DNA from: Glandiceps talaboti
Taxonomy: Eukaryota > Hemichordata > Enteropneusta > Spengelidae
NCBI RefSeq assembly: GCF_964340395.1
Contig: NC_135557.1
Location: 19,897,225 to 19,961,224, forward strand
Direction: 5' to 3'
DNA: 64,000 bases
The notes under the pieces were generated by a model. The model was not told the origin of the DNA. It made no database searches and worked only from the letters and a program-made list of their open reading frames with translations. Position numbers and translations under genes: made by a program. Positions within the stretch are counted from its first letter, which is position 1. Each line of letters begins with the position of its first letter. Of the stretch, positions 1 to 11,336 are shown piece after piece.

Positions 1-2
1 AA

Positions 3-1260
3 ATGAAAAAATCGGTATTAATTCTCAATGAAAGGCTAGGACCTCCATTTGAAGGCGGTGTGCCTGCTGCTGCTTTTTTGCTTGCATCACTGTTGCAATC
101 ATTCGATGTTAACATTTATTGCACTGCATTCACAGTTAGCGAAGAGGGAGAGAGAAAAGCTGAGCAATTTGATGTCAAACTTTTGTTTCCAAAAGGCCGG
201 GGACGCTTTGAGCATCGTGAGGGAGTTACCAGTGACGCATTTATTTTGCACGATTATTATTTCCCTAAGTTAAAGAGTTTGCAAAATGTAAAATTGATAT
301 TTGGGTTTGGAATGGTATCTTCCGATGGTGCTATCAGAATTAAAAATGACATCTTTCCCCAGGCCTCTTTCTACCTAATCAATGTATGGTCACTTGATGT
401 TATCAAATCCAATATAATTGGATGTCAAAATATTGAAAAGCAAGATCGCCAGAAATCACTCTTAAAACATGAAAGTAATCAAGCAGAGGGTATTTTCTCG
501 GTAGGTCCAAAAACTTTTCACTGCTTTGATGTGAGGTATGGTGATGGCAATCGACTAAAACATTCTCAAATTATTCCCCTTATCGAGCAAGAGTTGTGGA
601 ATCCACCAACTCCCCGGGAACAGATATATGGCAAACGGGAAATTCAAATCATATCCGTTATGCAAGAATGCAACTTTGTTGAAGAGGTAGATCGCTTTGT
701 AACACTCTGTAAATCAGTCAGTGCTGCAGCTAACGATCTTGCTGAAAATAATATTGGAGATCTAGCATGGAAAATCATGGGTGTGCCATCTGGTAGAGAG
801 GATGATCTAATTTCATTACTAAATTCTCATCCAAAACTGAGCATCATGCCTGTCTCAAACATAACCTCTGAGGATCTATTAACAGAGCTTGGCTGCTCAC
901 GACTTGCACTCATTCCTCCATCCATTCTTTCACTGCAATTTACTTTAATTGCCATGGCAACTGAAACACCAGTCCTTTTCAATTGGGGGTCTGACAGTCA
1001 TTGTCTCATAAAGGAGAAGGACAATATCGATACATTTCTGAATCAGGAGTACATGGCAACAGTTATGTCAGAAGAAGATACCCTGATTAAAGCAATCAAA
1101 GATATCCTGTGCAAACCTAGAGTCTACAGAGCTAAAGCACTGGAATTAAAACAGTCTCTTCCTGCACTTCTGCAAGATAATCCTCACAACAGGAAGTTCG
1201 TTGAGGATATAAAGAGACATCTGGACCAGACAAAGAAGTTTGAATACGAGTCAGTTACAG
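3..1260 (+). CDS. Exon 1: GT-B / GT4-like glycosyltransferase-fold domain
   Basis: The ATG at 3 opens 419 codons to a CAG|GTATTA donor at 1260/1261, phase 1; reading through the donor gives a stop at 1317-1319 (438 aa). The N-terminal half begins with a hydrophobic strand and a Gly-rich turn (VLILNERLGPPFEGGVP, res. 5-21), as in the first Rossmann half of GT4 enzymes. The second half has a strand-helix pattern (IQIISVMQEC, WKIMGVPSG, LALIPPSI) like the nucleotide-sugar-binding half. The usual acidic E-x7-E motif is not evident; the matching place (about res. 309-326, LQFTLIAMATETPVLF) lacks the first Glu, so catalysis is doubtful. Retained intron 1 would yield a GT-only protein. An upstream exon cannot be excluded because the window starts two bases before the ATG. 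The fold call rests on pattern recognition, not on a profile search. Confidence 0.7.
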
Positions 1261-2109
1261 GTATTAATTTCTTAAATAGGAGCTTACATAGACTCCAACA
1301 AATAAATTGGCTAATCTAGCTGTCATTTTGTCAAGGTTCGTAACCATTTAAAGACTGCCTTGTTACATTTGACACATGAAATTTGTAATACTGGTATAAA
1401 TTGGATTTTGGTTGATTAATATGTCCCTTAGTTATGAAACTGAACGTAATTTAATGCTGTAAACAGTAAAGTACTATGTCACCAAGGATATTAAAGTAAA
1501 CACTCGACCCCCCCTTTATTAATAAAAATATAGTTTAACTACATTAAAAATTGTAATGGGAATCATGTGACCTATCTTGGTAATGAAGATATTTCTTATC
1601 TTCAACATCACAAATATCAACAGGCATAGGGAAATTAAACCCCTTTCCATCAAGTCAAAAGCCCCCTATTGTTTCTGAGTCGAACAATTCAAAGAAGACA
1701 GAAAATGCAACTACAAATATAATACCAAGGTTGAACTCCTGCCAAGGAATGCAACTATTTCTCGTATTACATTTATTTATATTTTGTATATCATCATTTA
1801 CCTTTGACATTGTGTGAGTTGATAGTAAAAGGTGACCAACTTTAAGATTGACAAAATTGCTTTTTATCATCCAGATGACGGGAATCGACAAGCATTTGAC
1901 AAATATTTTTTGCTGTCATTGGTAATAAACAGTCTTTTAAAATGCTATGAATCAAGTGTAAATTACAGGATGATACAGTTAAGGCAAAATGTTGTTTGTA
2001 TTAACTTTGTTTATCATTGCTAGTGGCCTCTAAAATACTCTCAGTGGTAAGTCTCAGCTTGTAGTATCTTCGAGGTTAACTTTATTCTGTTCATATCTTT
2101 ATTCAGCAG
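1261..2109 (+). other. Intron 1
   Basis: AT-rich sequence between the exon 1 donor (GTATTA) and the acceptor TTTATTCAGCAG ending at 2109. It contains the alternative in-frame stop of exon 1 at 1317-1319. I see no other coding or structured feature. Confidence 0.6.
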
Positions 2110-2244
2110 GTAGTGATGACCGTAACAAAACTAAGTCAACAGCACATAATACTAAATATGGAAGAGTCAATGAGACGAGGACTAAGCAGCGTCGTAAATA
2201 TGGAAGAGTCAATGAGACGAGGACTAAGCATCGTCGTTTTTCAC
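2110..2244 (+). CDS. Exon 2: basic linker with a 14-residue tandem repeat
   Basis: A 135-bp phase 1-1 exon between acceptor CAGCAG (ends 2109) and donor CAC|GTAAAC. It encodes 45 residues, strongly basic, that contain two nearly identical copies of KYGRVNETRTK(Q/H)RR. At DNA level this is a 42-bp direct repeat (about 2152-2193 and 2194-2235) with only one or two changes. The basic runs could act as a nuclear-localisation or nucleic-acid/lipid-binding stretch, but nothing in the sequence proves it. The exon can be skipped without frame loss. Supported by phase match with its neighbours and an open frame; no homologous domain recognised. Confidence 0.6.
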
Positions 2245-2564
2245 GTAAACAATGCAATCCCCCTTTTTTTAAAGAATCATATGAAAAAAGTGGAAGTGAA
2301 ATATATTATGACTGCCATTACAACTGATTAAGATACGTTTAAATTATAACATTATACTTTATGTAAGTACACAATATATAAAGGGTGTCAGGCTCGAACG
2401 ATTTAATTTTCAAGGTCAAATATAAATGACATATTAAAGAAGTAAGCGTTTTGTTTGTAGGATTATAACAGAAGTATCTAAACCATTATTTTTACAGATA
2501 GGGCACCAAACTATGGCTTTTAATCTGCATTGATAGCAATTTAAATGAATATCACTTATTACAG

Positions 2565-2936
2565 GTGAAATCGGTATCCGTTTAAATGTGACAAGTGGCA
2601 TCCCAGACGAAGATGAAACAATGTACAACATCATAGAGAGTCTGTTTAAGAAAGACAGACATGAATTAAAGGAAGCTCTTGGCAAATTAGCTGAGATGCA
2701 CCCCGATGTAATTCCTAAACGGGTAGACAACGAATGCAAGACTCTTGTTGTGGAATGCAAATCCATTGAGGCATTAGAATGCATAGAAGTAAAGTACAGA
2801 ATTGGAATCCTGCACTCTACAATAGAGGAAATTGTTGTAAAACCAAGTGTGCTAAAAGAAATTGGTGCACAATCCCTAAAACTAACTACGACAACCGATT
2901 ATGGAGAGCGTATGGTTTGCAGACAGGAATTGATGA
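2565..2936 (+). CDS. Exon 3: TRADD-N-like domain
   Basis: A 372-bp phase 1-1 exon (acceptor TATTACAG, donor TGA|GTAAGT) encoding 124 residues. It reads as an alpha/beta sandwich: an N-terminal strand (GIRLNVTSGIPD), a helix (LFKKDRHELKEALGKLAEMH), then strand-strand-helix (TLVVECKSIEALECIEVKYR, then ILHSTIEEIVV), and a last strand (SLKLTTTTD). Spacing and residue type resemble the N-terminal domain of TRADD, where the helix is followed by 'PDVL', an 'LIVQL' strand and an 'FL-x-YR-x-GAL' helix. TRADD-N binds TRAF-type partners in vertebrate TNF signalling; related domains have been described in wider metazoan and bacterial death or immunity proteins. The assignment is by eye and should be taken as TRADD-N-like. 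Linkage to exon 1 is supported by matching phase. Confidence 0.6.
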
Positions 2937-3186
2937 GTAAGTAAAAAATCATACAGCACATGAATTTTCGTAATCACATTTGGTTATAATAAATAAATAA
3001 ATAAATGACTAATGGCAATTTGATGATATATTTATTTTCGATTTGATAAAATAACTATTTTGCATTATTGGAAAAAATAAATTGTTAGATTGTCCAATAT
3101 ATGTGTTACTATGTATAATGATATGCTGTGTAGTAATTGTTGACTTTGAGTAAATTTTTGTATCATTTTATTTGCGTAACTGATAG
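2937..3186 (+). other. Intron 3
   Basis: A short AT-rich intron (250 bp) with an (AATA)n run near 2990-3004. No gene seen. Confidence 0.6.
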
Positions 3187-3318
3187 GTGAACGTAAGATG
3201 ACTGATGATAGTGGTAAACACGATGAAATACACTTAGGTGCTAACACTGCTTCACAAAGGATACAGATTGATAACTATGCTGGTAAACGGACTTCGACTG
3301 ATAAGGGCAAAGAATCAG
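3187..3318 (+). CDS. Exon 4: hydrophilic linker
   Basis: A 132-bp phase 1-1 exon (acceptor ACTGATAG, strong donor CAG|GTAAGC) encoding 44 charged and polar residues rich in D, K, S and T (for example TDDSGKHDEIHLG). No fold is expected. Its place between the TRADD-N-like and acidic linker exons fits a flexible tether. Support comes only from an open frame, phase match and good splice sites. Confidence 0.55.
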
Positions 3319-5279
3319 GTAAGCATTTCAATATCTAATGATGGTCATGATAAATATTGTGATTTTAATTTGTACAAGAGGGTAGCAAAATATCCCGGGA
3401 ATATGTGGCAAGGTAAAGGCACGAACAGACTATACAGGGGATGGGGTTGAGGGGAGAATATTTCAGCCATTTTTTTCAACAGACTTTCCATGCACTCAAA
3501 CTAATTCAAGCCCCTCCTCCCATCCACCCTAATGGACGCAAGGATTTTCAGAGTTATAGTTGTTCATAATTAGCTTGAGTTGAAAAATGAATAAATAAAA
3601 ATGTTAGTATGAATAATTAATGATATATGAACAAAACTGATATAACTTCTTTTTTGTTTAGCAACTGTCATGATGTATTTATTTATTTATTTATTTATTC
3701 ATCTATATATTTATTTATTCATGCATATATATATTTATTTGTTTGTGTGTTTGCTTATTTGTTATATGTGAAAGACAAGCAAATAAAGAAGTTATACATT
3801 ATTATTTATTTATTTATTTATTTATTTGTCTTTCACATACCGAGAGAAGATTCCAGTGCAAAGGCACGGTTCTTCCAATGATCACTGCCGTGCATTATGT
3901 ACAGACAAACAAATGAAACATACGACGCACAAGAAAAGAAAGTTTCAAATAAGGTGCAATAAAATGTAACAGTTAGGGACCGGTCAGTTTTTTTCGGCCT
4001 GGGGCCGGTGGATTGGGAGGGGGGGGGGGGGGTCATGATGGATTGTGTTGGAAGAAAAACAATCCTTTTTCTACAATGGCATATAGCCTTGTCTGAAATG
4101 TGGTACATGTAAATATTTGTTCTTCTCCCTGTTTGTTCCATGAATTCTTTAATATTACTTATTAGTTCAAGCATAACTATAAATATACATATACATGTAT
4201 TACCTAGCTACCACACTTGTTACAGAACATGTCATGTAAATGCTTGGCTGTTTTTTCACAATTAGTGCTTCACTTACATTGCACTTGGGGCAAAATTGAA
4301 CTTGAAGGTTTCGTAATGGTAATCTTCATAGATAGTTTATAAAAGAAGTTAATCAAATGTTCCCTACTCGTCACTGCGAACTTGTCAGAAGGGTTTAATA
4401 CACTTTCTATTTTGGACACTACATGTTATTGACACTACAAATCACCACATCTCATCAGATTCCAGTTTCTATTATACACTAGGTACCATCTAAAGTTCTC
4501 TAATAGTCCGGTGGTTTTACTATACATGCAATATTAATGCCACTATACCAATGTTACGGGGCCATTTTTGTGACATGGGAAACTCATTTAAAACTTACAT
4601 TTACGTTAGCTATTCAAAGCTTAGAAATATTACCTTAAAGGCTATAAATAACCTAAAAAACTGCAGATCTGCCAGGGGGAAAATCCCCAAGGACTCCCTC
4701 ACCCCAGAGGTCACTCATGCATTCAACCAATCGGATGCACCAACAACCTTTTTACTGTCATAATGATATTAAACTTTTCTTAAATATTTTCACTCAATTC
4801 TAATTTGAGATGATAGTCTTTTAAAGATGTGAAATGTTTGCCGAGATAGTCTAAAATTGCCTTAAACTCCGAATCTCCCCTACCAATGATACTACCAGTA
4901 GATGTGCTGACCTTTACTACATGTATGTAATGATGCCATTTAGCTGTTTAAGAACATGTTTCAACTGTATGCAAGTTATAAAGAATAGTTTCTGATACTT
5001 GATGATACTTCTCATAGTTTACCCAGTAACTCTGGAGGCTTAACAGGTACAGGCCTCATTTAAGTGACTACATCCATCTTTGACTTTGGTCTCTATTTTC
5101 AAAGTCAATAATAATCAACACTTCTCCGGGTTTTCTTGATATCTTCGGAATGTTTTGCTTTATTCTGCCCCAACAGACGGAAACCTTAGGAAAGACTGGA
5201 GTGAATAATATATGCCCACGGTGTATGTTTTCTAAATAGTCGTTTTATAAATAACCGTATCTATTTCTATTAATTACAG
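3319..5279 (+). other. Intron sequence with (TTTA)n and G-run repeat
   Basis: Intronic. Contains (ATTT)n-like arrays at about 3676-3830 and a G-rich stretch at 3985-4034 (GGTCAGTTTTTTTCGGCC, then a run of about 17 G). A similar block recurs at about 35605-35690, so it is an interspersed repeat. No gene seen. Confidence 0.5.
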
Positions 5280-5368
5280 AAAGTGATATAGCTGCTTTGG
5301 ATAGGCCATGTCAGAAAGGTGGTCAAGATGATGTATCTTTAAATGATGAGTTGATTACCTTTCACTAG
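5280..5368 (+). CDS. Alternative or poison exon a, ends in stop
   Basis: After acceptor TTAATTACAG a phase-1-compatible frame encodes 29 residues (ESDIAALDRPCQK ... NDELITFH) and stops at TAG 5366-5368. A paralogous exon with identical length and stop position lies at 6108-6196. In the gene frame it would end the protein after the TRADD-N-like part and linker 4, removing SH3 and NHL. A weak phase-1 donor (AAAG|GTGGTC at 5310-5317) could instead let it act as a short internal exon. Whether it is used is unknown; the duplication and the preserved frame and stop are the evidence. Confidence 0.4.
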
Positions 5369-6107
5369 CTTTGTCTGTGCTTTCATTCATATTCACCTAT
5401 GTGTCTCTGGTTGATTGCATATTTTAAACAAACCTGGCGCAAATGCTAAAAAAAAATTGGTGTGCATATTCATCATGTTCATATCATTTTGATTCCTGCC
5501 TTTGCCGATAATGGTCAAATCGTGGCTATAAATGTCATAGCAATTCCGTTTTGCTCGGTAACACTGGAAACATAACAAAGCACACATCATTCTCTAGGTC
5601 AAAAAAGGCAGACAGTTTCAAATTTTTTCTTCATACCTGCAGAATATTTCCTTTGAATTTGCTATGCCACATCGAGCAGATCCCATTTGAGATAATTAAG
5701 TAAATCATATAAGTCCACCAGTGTGTGTGTGTGTGAACAACCACATCTCAAATATCCATAAGACATGCAATATCAACGAAATTCGGAACAATTAGCATTG
5801 GCAACAGAGCACCAATGATCAAATAACAGCAGATTAGTGTCAGGAACTAGGACTTCAACTTGGATACCAAAATTAATCATTGTAATAAAGACAAAAACTG
5901 TTGGTCGCAGTATTTGCCACCGTAACACATTCACCCCAGTCCTAAGCTTTGCAAAGTGACAGAGCATCGAGTGATGGTTAAAGAATGATGCACTCCATCA
6001 CTAAAAACCACCCCGGTCAATTAAAAATGACCAGCCCTTTATTAATGATGTATGTCTTCTAAACTTTCTTTTTCATTAATTTATGTAACTAATTGTATTA
6101 ATGGCAG
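5369..6107 (+). other. Intron between duplicated stop exons
   Basis: AT-rich; the last part repeats the sequence leading into the preceding exon, showing that the duplication included upstream intron. A short (GT)n is at 5721-5734. No further gene seen. Confidence 0.5.
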
Positions 6108-6196
6108 AAAGTGGCATAGCTTCTTTGATCAGGCGATTTGAGAAGAGTGGGAGAGATAATGCATCTTCAAAGAATGAGTTGACTACCTTTCATTAG
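6108..6196 (+). CDS. Alternative or poison exon b, ends in stop
   Basis: Paralogue of the exon at 5280-5368: acceptor TAATGGCAG, then 29 codons in the gene phase (ESGIASLIRRFEK ... KNELTTFH) and TAG at 6194-6196. Length and stop position are the same as in the first copy, and similarity continues past the stop (TAGCTTTGT). That fits two alternative terminal or nonsense-mediated-decay exons rather than a chance frame. No clear polyadenylation signal follows closely. Confidence 0.4.
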
Positions 6197-6596
6197 CTTT
6201 GTTACTTGCTTTACCAACCATCATTGTATTTTATTGTCATAACATTGTTCTGTGGATTGAACAAATAGGTAATTTTGGAGTAAATTCAAGTTTTAAAATC
6301 AGATGGTGTGATAACATTATAATTGCTGTAATGAAATGGTCACTTGCTGTTAACTTTATCCCGTGAATATGTTCTACTCATGAACATTTTCTGTCAATAT
6401 ATAGTGCCTTGGTCCATGTGTCTGTTTGAAGCCTTTTAAATTGTATCCAATGTTGACTTTAATAATGGGTGCATGTCTAGTTCCTTGATTACAGATCATA
6501 TCGAAATTTGGCATATACCTGTACTTTATTCTTAACGATCAAGAAATTATTATATCTGATACGTCTTACACTCCAATGTATTCACTTGCATAACAG
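6197..6596 (+). other. Intron before exon 5
   Basis: AT-rich intron of 400 bp; nothing recognised. Confidence 0.5.
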
Positions 6597-6776
6597 GTGG
6601 GAATACGGACATGTATAGTTCTACTGTTGAAGGTGAAAGCAAAAGTGGAGAAGATGGCAAGGTAGAGATTGTTGTTAAGACTCCACACATTGCTGAACAA
6701 GTAAACACCGCTATATGTACACCTATTGATGAACACATTTTGGTCGAAGAAATTCCTGGAAAGAATACGGAAATAG
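6597..6776 (+). CDS. Exon 5: acidic linker
   Basis: A 180-bp phase 1-1 exon (acceptor GCATAACAG, donor TAG|GTAAAC) encoding 60 residues. The first third is Ser/Gly/Glu-rich (VEGESKSGEDGK); the rest is more hydrophobic (VEIVVKTPHIAEQ, HILVEEIPGK), with a TP and an IP-containing segment that could serve as a short binding motif. I recognise no domain. It immediately precedes the SH3 array. Confidence 0.55.
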
Positions 6777-7224
6777 GTAAACCATACTATATAGAAGTGG
6801 ACTCCGTCTTTCTCTCAATTATACATTGACAGCCACATCGTTATTATGAACATGCCAAATATAGCACTACGGAAACATGCCATATAGTGGGCGTTGCTAC
6901 AATTGGAAACATGGTAACTAACTGATAATGCAAATTTGAATGCAATACAAATATGGTATTTTATGAGGCATATCAGACTTCAAATTGTGTGAAAGCCAAG
7001 TTGCACACTTCCAAGAAAATATTTGATTTCAAGGTACAAATCTAAAGATACAAGTTGACAGACCAAATATAGCAGTAGGTTTCGGTGCTAATGTACATCA
7101 ATCAAGGAACATATGATCATATTTTAATAGTCAAAGGACACAACCTGTATCAAACATTCAGTGATGCTATTTGGTTCACAAAAATATATTCACTCCAAAG
7201 TTTTCTTTATTTTTACATTTGAAG

Positions 7225-7413
7225 TTGGTGCTAGTGGACCTCCAATGAAAAGAGCTAAAGTCATCTATGACTTCACACCACAGTTGGAGTTGGAGATGAA
7301 GGTAGATGACATAATAGAAGTAACAGTAAAAGAGTATGAACACTGGTGGACAGGCAAACTTCATGGAAAAGTCGGAGAGTTTCCTTCTAAATATGTTGAA
7401 TCAGTGAATGAAG
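7225..7413 (+). CDS. Exon 6: SH3 domain A, copy 1
   Basis: A 189-bp phase 1-1 exon, donor AAG|GTGAGT, encoding 63 residues of an SH3 domain. Landmarks: AKVIYDF (ALYDY motif), an acidic/RT-loop stretch ELEMKVDDIIEV, HWWTGKL (the WW of the specificity pocket and first distal strand), GEFPSKYVESV (Pro and Tyr of the ligand groove). All conserved positions for binding PxxP peptides are present. Almost identical to the copy at 13073-13261. Confidence 0.85.
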
Positions 7414-7687
7414 GTGAGTTTTAATAAAATTACATGTAATTTTAGCATTTGATATAAACATACATTAACTTGAGGGGGGGGGGGCTTGAGAGTCATTGCA
7501 TGATTTCACACCACAATTAATTTGTGTGGTTGCCATGAAAAAACAAATTAAAACTACCTCAATTTCATTGTTTACTGTTATCTCATGTGACCTAAGAAGG
7601 CATTCATATGTATTACAGAACATATTTATGAGCCCAGAATGAGTTTTACCATCAGATAAATTGCCATGAACATATATTGTATGTGAA
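7414..7687 (+). other. Intron part before the LINE insertion
   Basis: Intronic sequence shared with unit 2, plus a G-run near 7476-7484 that unit 2 lacks. Confidence 0.6.
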
Positions 7688-10600
7688 TATTTTATTCGTA
7701 TCATATTATTAATATTCGGCCTTTATATACAAAAAATTATAAACCAACAGTTGTATAGTGGTTTACCATCATCTAGATTATTCCAATCATTTCAATAATT
7801 TCAGCTCTTTTCTGAAAAGCAAAGTGAACATAACGTGAGAATTGTCTAATTAAATGTTCGTGTTTTGTTGATAATAGTATAAAGAACTTATGTAGAACAG
7901 GTGGGTCGAAGAAATAATCTGGAATGTACTTCCTTCTTACGTCATCATATGTAGGGCAGACCAGACAAAAGTGATATTTATCTTCAATTGTTCTATTTTC
8001 GCAGAAAGGACACACCCGGTCAGTTCTAGGGGGTTTTGTTCTTTCCCAACTACAGTTTTCAATTTGTAGCTGATGAGATGACGTACGAATGCGACAGAGT
8101 GCATAGCGGAACAATTTGTTATCTACTACGTCTAGGTAAATCTCATAGGATATAAATTACAATACATGTCTAGTTTAGAGGTTTCTAACATTTCACTGTG
8201 AATTAGTTAACTATTGATATCCTTGCACCTGTCCTTGAATATATTGATAAAACTATTTTCATTTCCAACTGCCTGTGTCTGCCATACTTCACTAAAACCA
8301 AAACAACATAACAAGTGTTTGACGTCAAGGGCCCAACAATTTACACCATTTTCAGCCGTTCCGTACTGATACTGATACTGATATTTTGATTTGTCTGGTA
8401 ACAATTAATTGTAAACGACCGGTTTCAGCAAGGGAAGCACAGTTTGGCATATGTCGATTTAAACCTAATATGTAATGTAGAAATTTACTATGGACACGTT
8501 CAATGTCAGTTTCTTTATGAAAACCCCAAATCTCTGCTGCATAATTGAGTATCGGTGATATTTCTCCATCAAAAACTTTAAGCGCGGCTTTGACTGGTAT
8601 GTCTCCAAGATTAGCAAGTTGGTTTTGAACAGTAAACATAGCTTTGCTGGCTTGAAGTGCAAGGGTTTTCTGAGCTAAATACCATTTGCCGCTACTCGAC
8701 ATAATGATTCTAAAGTATTTATAAAAAGGGACAACGTCAAGTTTGTGCCCATCTAAGAACCATTTCTCAGTTTTCTTAATTATCCCACCTCGTTTAAATA
8801 CAATAATTTTAGTTTTGGCATACTAGTAATTTACATTTAGGAGCCAACGTTTACAATACGTGGACAATTTATTGAATACTCTTTGCAGCCCAACGACGGT
8901 ATCACTCAATAAGACCAGATCGTCTGCAAATAGTAATAGCCGCAAATTTAGGCCAGCAATATAGACTCCGGCAGAATTTTCGGTTCGTAATTCTCTTTCG
9001 ATGTCATTTACAAAAATGCAAAATAAAAGTGGGGATATAACAGACCCCTGTTGTAAGCCACAAATACAATGAAAGAAGTTAGTCAAACCATGAGGTGTTC
9101 GAACACAAGCTTGAACATTGCTATACATTGACATTAAAGTACGGAAGTAATTTCCCTTCATACCAGATTTGAATAACTTATAGAAGAGTAGATAGTGTTG
9201 TACCCTATCAAAGGCTTTTTCAAAATCGACATCCGCACAAAACATTCTTCCTTTGGGTTTAGCTAAATAATAATCTGTAATAATAGTATTAAGGATAAAT
9301 ATATTATCTACTGTACTTCGCTGATTCTTAAAGGCAGATTGTAGTTCGATGATAGGACCGTTTTCATTTAACCATAAATCCAGTCACTTACATATATAAA
9401 ATGGAACAAAATATCTTACCAATAACGGGAAGTAAATTTATACCCCTGTAATTTCCAGGATTCTCACGACTACCACTTTTGAAGATTGAGTTATCATACC
9501 TTTCACCCACTCTTGTGGGAAGGTACATTTTGATAACAGCAGATTGAACAGGTTACACAACATATTTGCGAAAACTTGAGACGAGTTTTTAAAGAATTCA
9601 CCATCGATACCATCAACACCTGGAGCTTTGTTGTTCTTTAATTTTTGAATACAATTGTTGACCTCCTCCACTGTAATAGGCTCGTCTAACATTCTACAAT
9701 TGACATCACTGTCAATATTTACATCTGCATTAATTTCTGTCAAATTAGTTTTGATTTGAGCATGAAAATCAGAAAAAAAACTTTCGTCACTTTGGATTTT
9801 GGGGTCAAATAAGTTTTCGAATGGTCTTTGGTAAACCAGGTGCGAATTCTTTAAAATAGCTCCAAAAATTTCGCAAATTATTTTCTTTTGCACATACAAC
9901 AAATCTGTCTACTTTCTGTTTATTATGAATGTTCTTCTTATACTTAATAAATTGTATGTACTGTTTCTTAGCGTCAAGGTAGTGTCTTAAGTTCTGTGTA
10001 TTTCTATTATTTCTAAAACGATTTAGATGCTGTCGCAGACATCGTTTTGCATTCATACACTCATTGTCAAACCAAGATGTCCTCTTTACTGTTATAGCTT
10101 CACGGTGTCGAAAGTCTTTTGTCACATGTTTACAAATTTCGTCAAGGCAGTTCACAGCATCATTTCCGTCGTTAGCTAGACAGTCATTGAATCAATCAAT
10201 CAGTAGTTTAGTAGCAGGCGAATTCCATACTTCCAAATAAACGTTGGCCTTTTGCTGATTCCACAATGCTTTACCCAGTGATGTCTCAAGATCTAACTGG
10301 TTTATGTGTTCAAGTTCATTTGGGTGAAGCGTATTTACATTTTCGACACGTATGTTTGTATTACCTGTAGATATAATGAACTCAATAGGCATATGATCAG
10401 ATTCTGTCCGACTTTGAATCTTAAACATTTTCACATAAAAAAACACTTTTGTGGAATAAGTAAGTAATCTACAACACAGCAGCCGTTTGAAGTAATACAA
10501 GTGTAGTAATTGTTGAGTTCATGTAGTTTACCATTTACAATTCTGAAACCAGTGGAAATGCAAAAAATCTAGCAATTCTCGGCCATAAGAATTTACATTT

Positions 10601-10692
10601 TTATCGATGTTATGTCTCAGAGGTAACATCTCATCACTTACATAATTTTCATCAATAGGTAGGTGGTTACAAGCATCAATTTCTATGAAATG
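7688..10692 (-). mobile_element. LINE (APE-type non-LTR retrotransposon), 5'-truncated
   Basis: A 3.0 kb insertion in the intron after SH3-A copy 1; the empty site is preserved in unit 2. It is flanked by a probable target-site duplication, TATTGTATGTGAA at 7675-7687 and TATTGTATATGTAA at 10693-10706. On the minus strand it encodes the end of an apurinic endonuclease, reverse transcriptase and a C-terminal Cys/His finger. It is 5'-truncated within the endonuclease and broken by stops and frameshifts. Its C-terminus resembles that of the LINE at 56.8-61.5 kb, so both belong to related families. Confidence 0.85.
7773..10680 (-). pseudogene. Broken LINE ORF2 (endonuclease-RT-finger)
   Basis: Fragments in coding order: endonuclease remnant (10505-10680, NVNSYGRELLDFL; 10192-10500, with RTESDHMPIEF holding the catalytic SDH); linker (9805-10155, basic and His-rich); RT N-part (9438-9902, LKNNKAPGVDGIDGEFFKN); RT core (8823-9245, DVDFEKAFDRVQ, GLQQGSVISPLLFCIFVNDI, and the active-site LLFADDLVLLSD); thumb and connection (8352-8702); C-terminal finger (7773-8114, CPFCENRTIEDKYHFCLVCP). 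The frame changes at least four times, so it is dead. The FADD variant of the YxDD box is usual in LINEs. Confidence 0.8.
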
Positions 10693-10881
10693 TATTGTAT
10701 ATGTAATATGAATTTCAATGAGGCCTCAGTGGACCAGTGCTAGAGTAACAGAATTAAGTGACAAAGTTTCAATTTTTCATTTTTTGGCAATCATACATAA
10801 TATGTATGCATAAAAATACCTTTCCATCTTATACAGATATAGTTGATTAATGGATAAATTATTTCACACACACACACACAC

Positions 10882-11003
<122 letters not shown>

Positions 11004-11059
11004 CTCGGTGAGTATCAATCTGCTAAGACAGTGCTCTATACCGCAGTGGCAGAGCGTAA

Positions 11060-11135
11060 TAGTTTTGGTAGTACTGGAACTCTTTCTTGGGTGTAACTCC
11101 GAGTTACACCCAAGAAAGAGTTCCAGTACTACCAA

Positions 11136-11140
<5 letters not shown>
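11060..11140. repeat. Perfect 40-bp palindrome of Penelope-like terminus, family A
   Basis: Arms 11060-11099 and 11101-11140 are exact inverted copies around a single C at 11100. Each arm equals the sequence lying just downstream of the family-A hammerhead cleavage site at 41333 (ACACCCAAGAAAGAG...) plus the 5 bases before it. The ribozyme core itself is absent. Confidence 0.75.
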
Positions 11141-11232
<92 letters not shown>

Positions 11233-11336
11233 GTCAGTGGTAAGATTTGTCCGTAGTACAGTGCTCGATACGTCTGCACGCAGAGCGGAGTATATGTTGA
11301 GAGTAGAAGAAAATGAAAATCAAGTCGGGTTTTTCG

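Noticed and set aside
3833-4174. 113-aa minus-strand ORF near the G-run
   Set aside because: Lies in intron and interspersed repeat; no domain, and the reading depends on low-complexity sequence.
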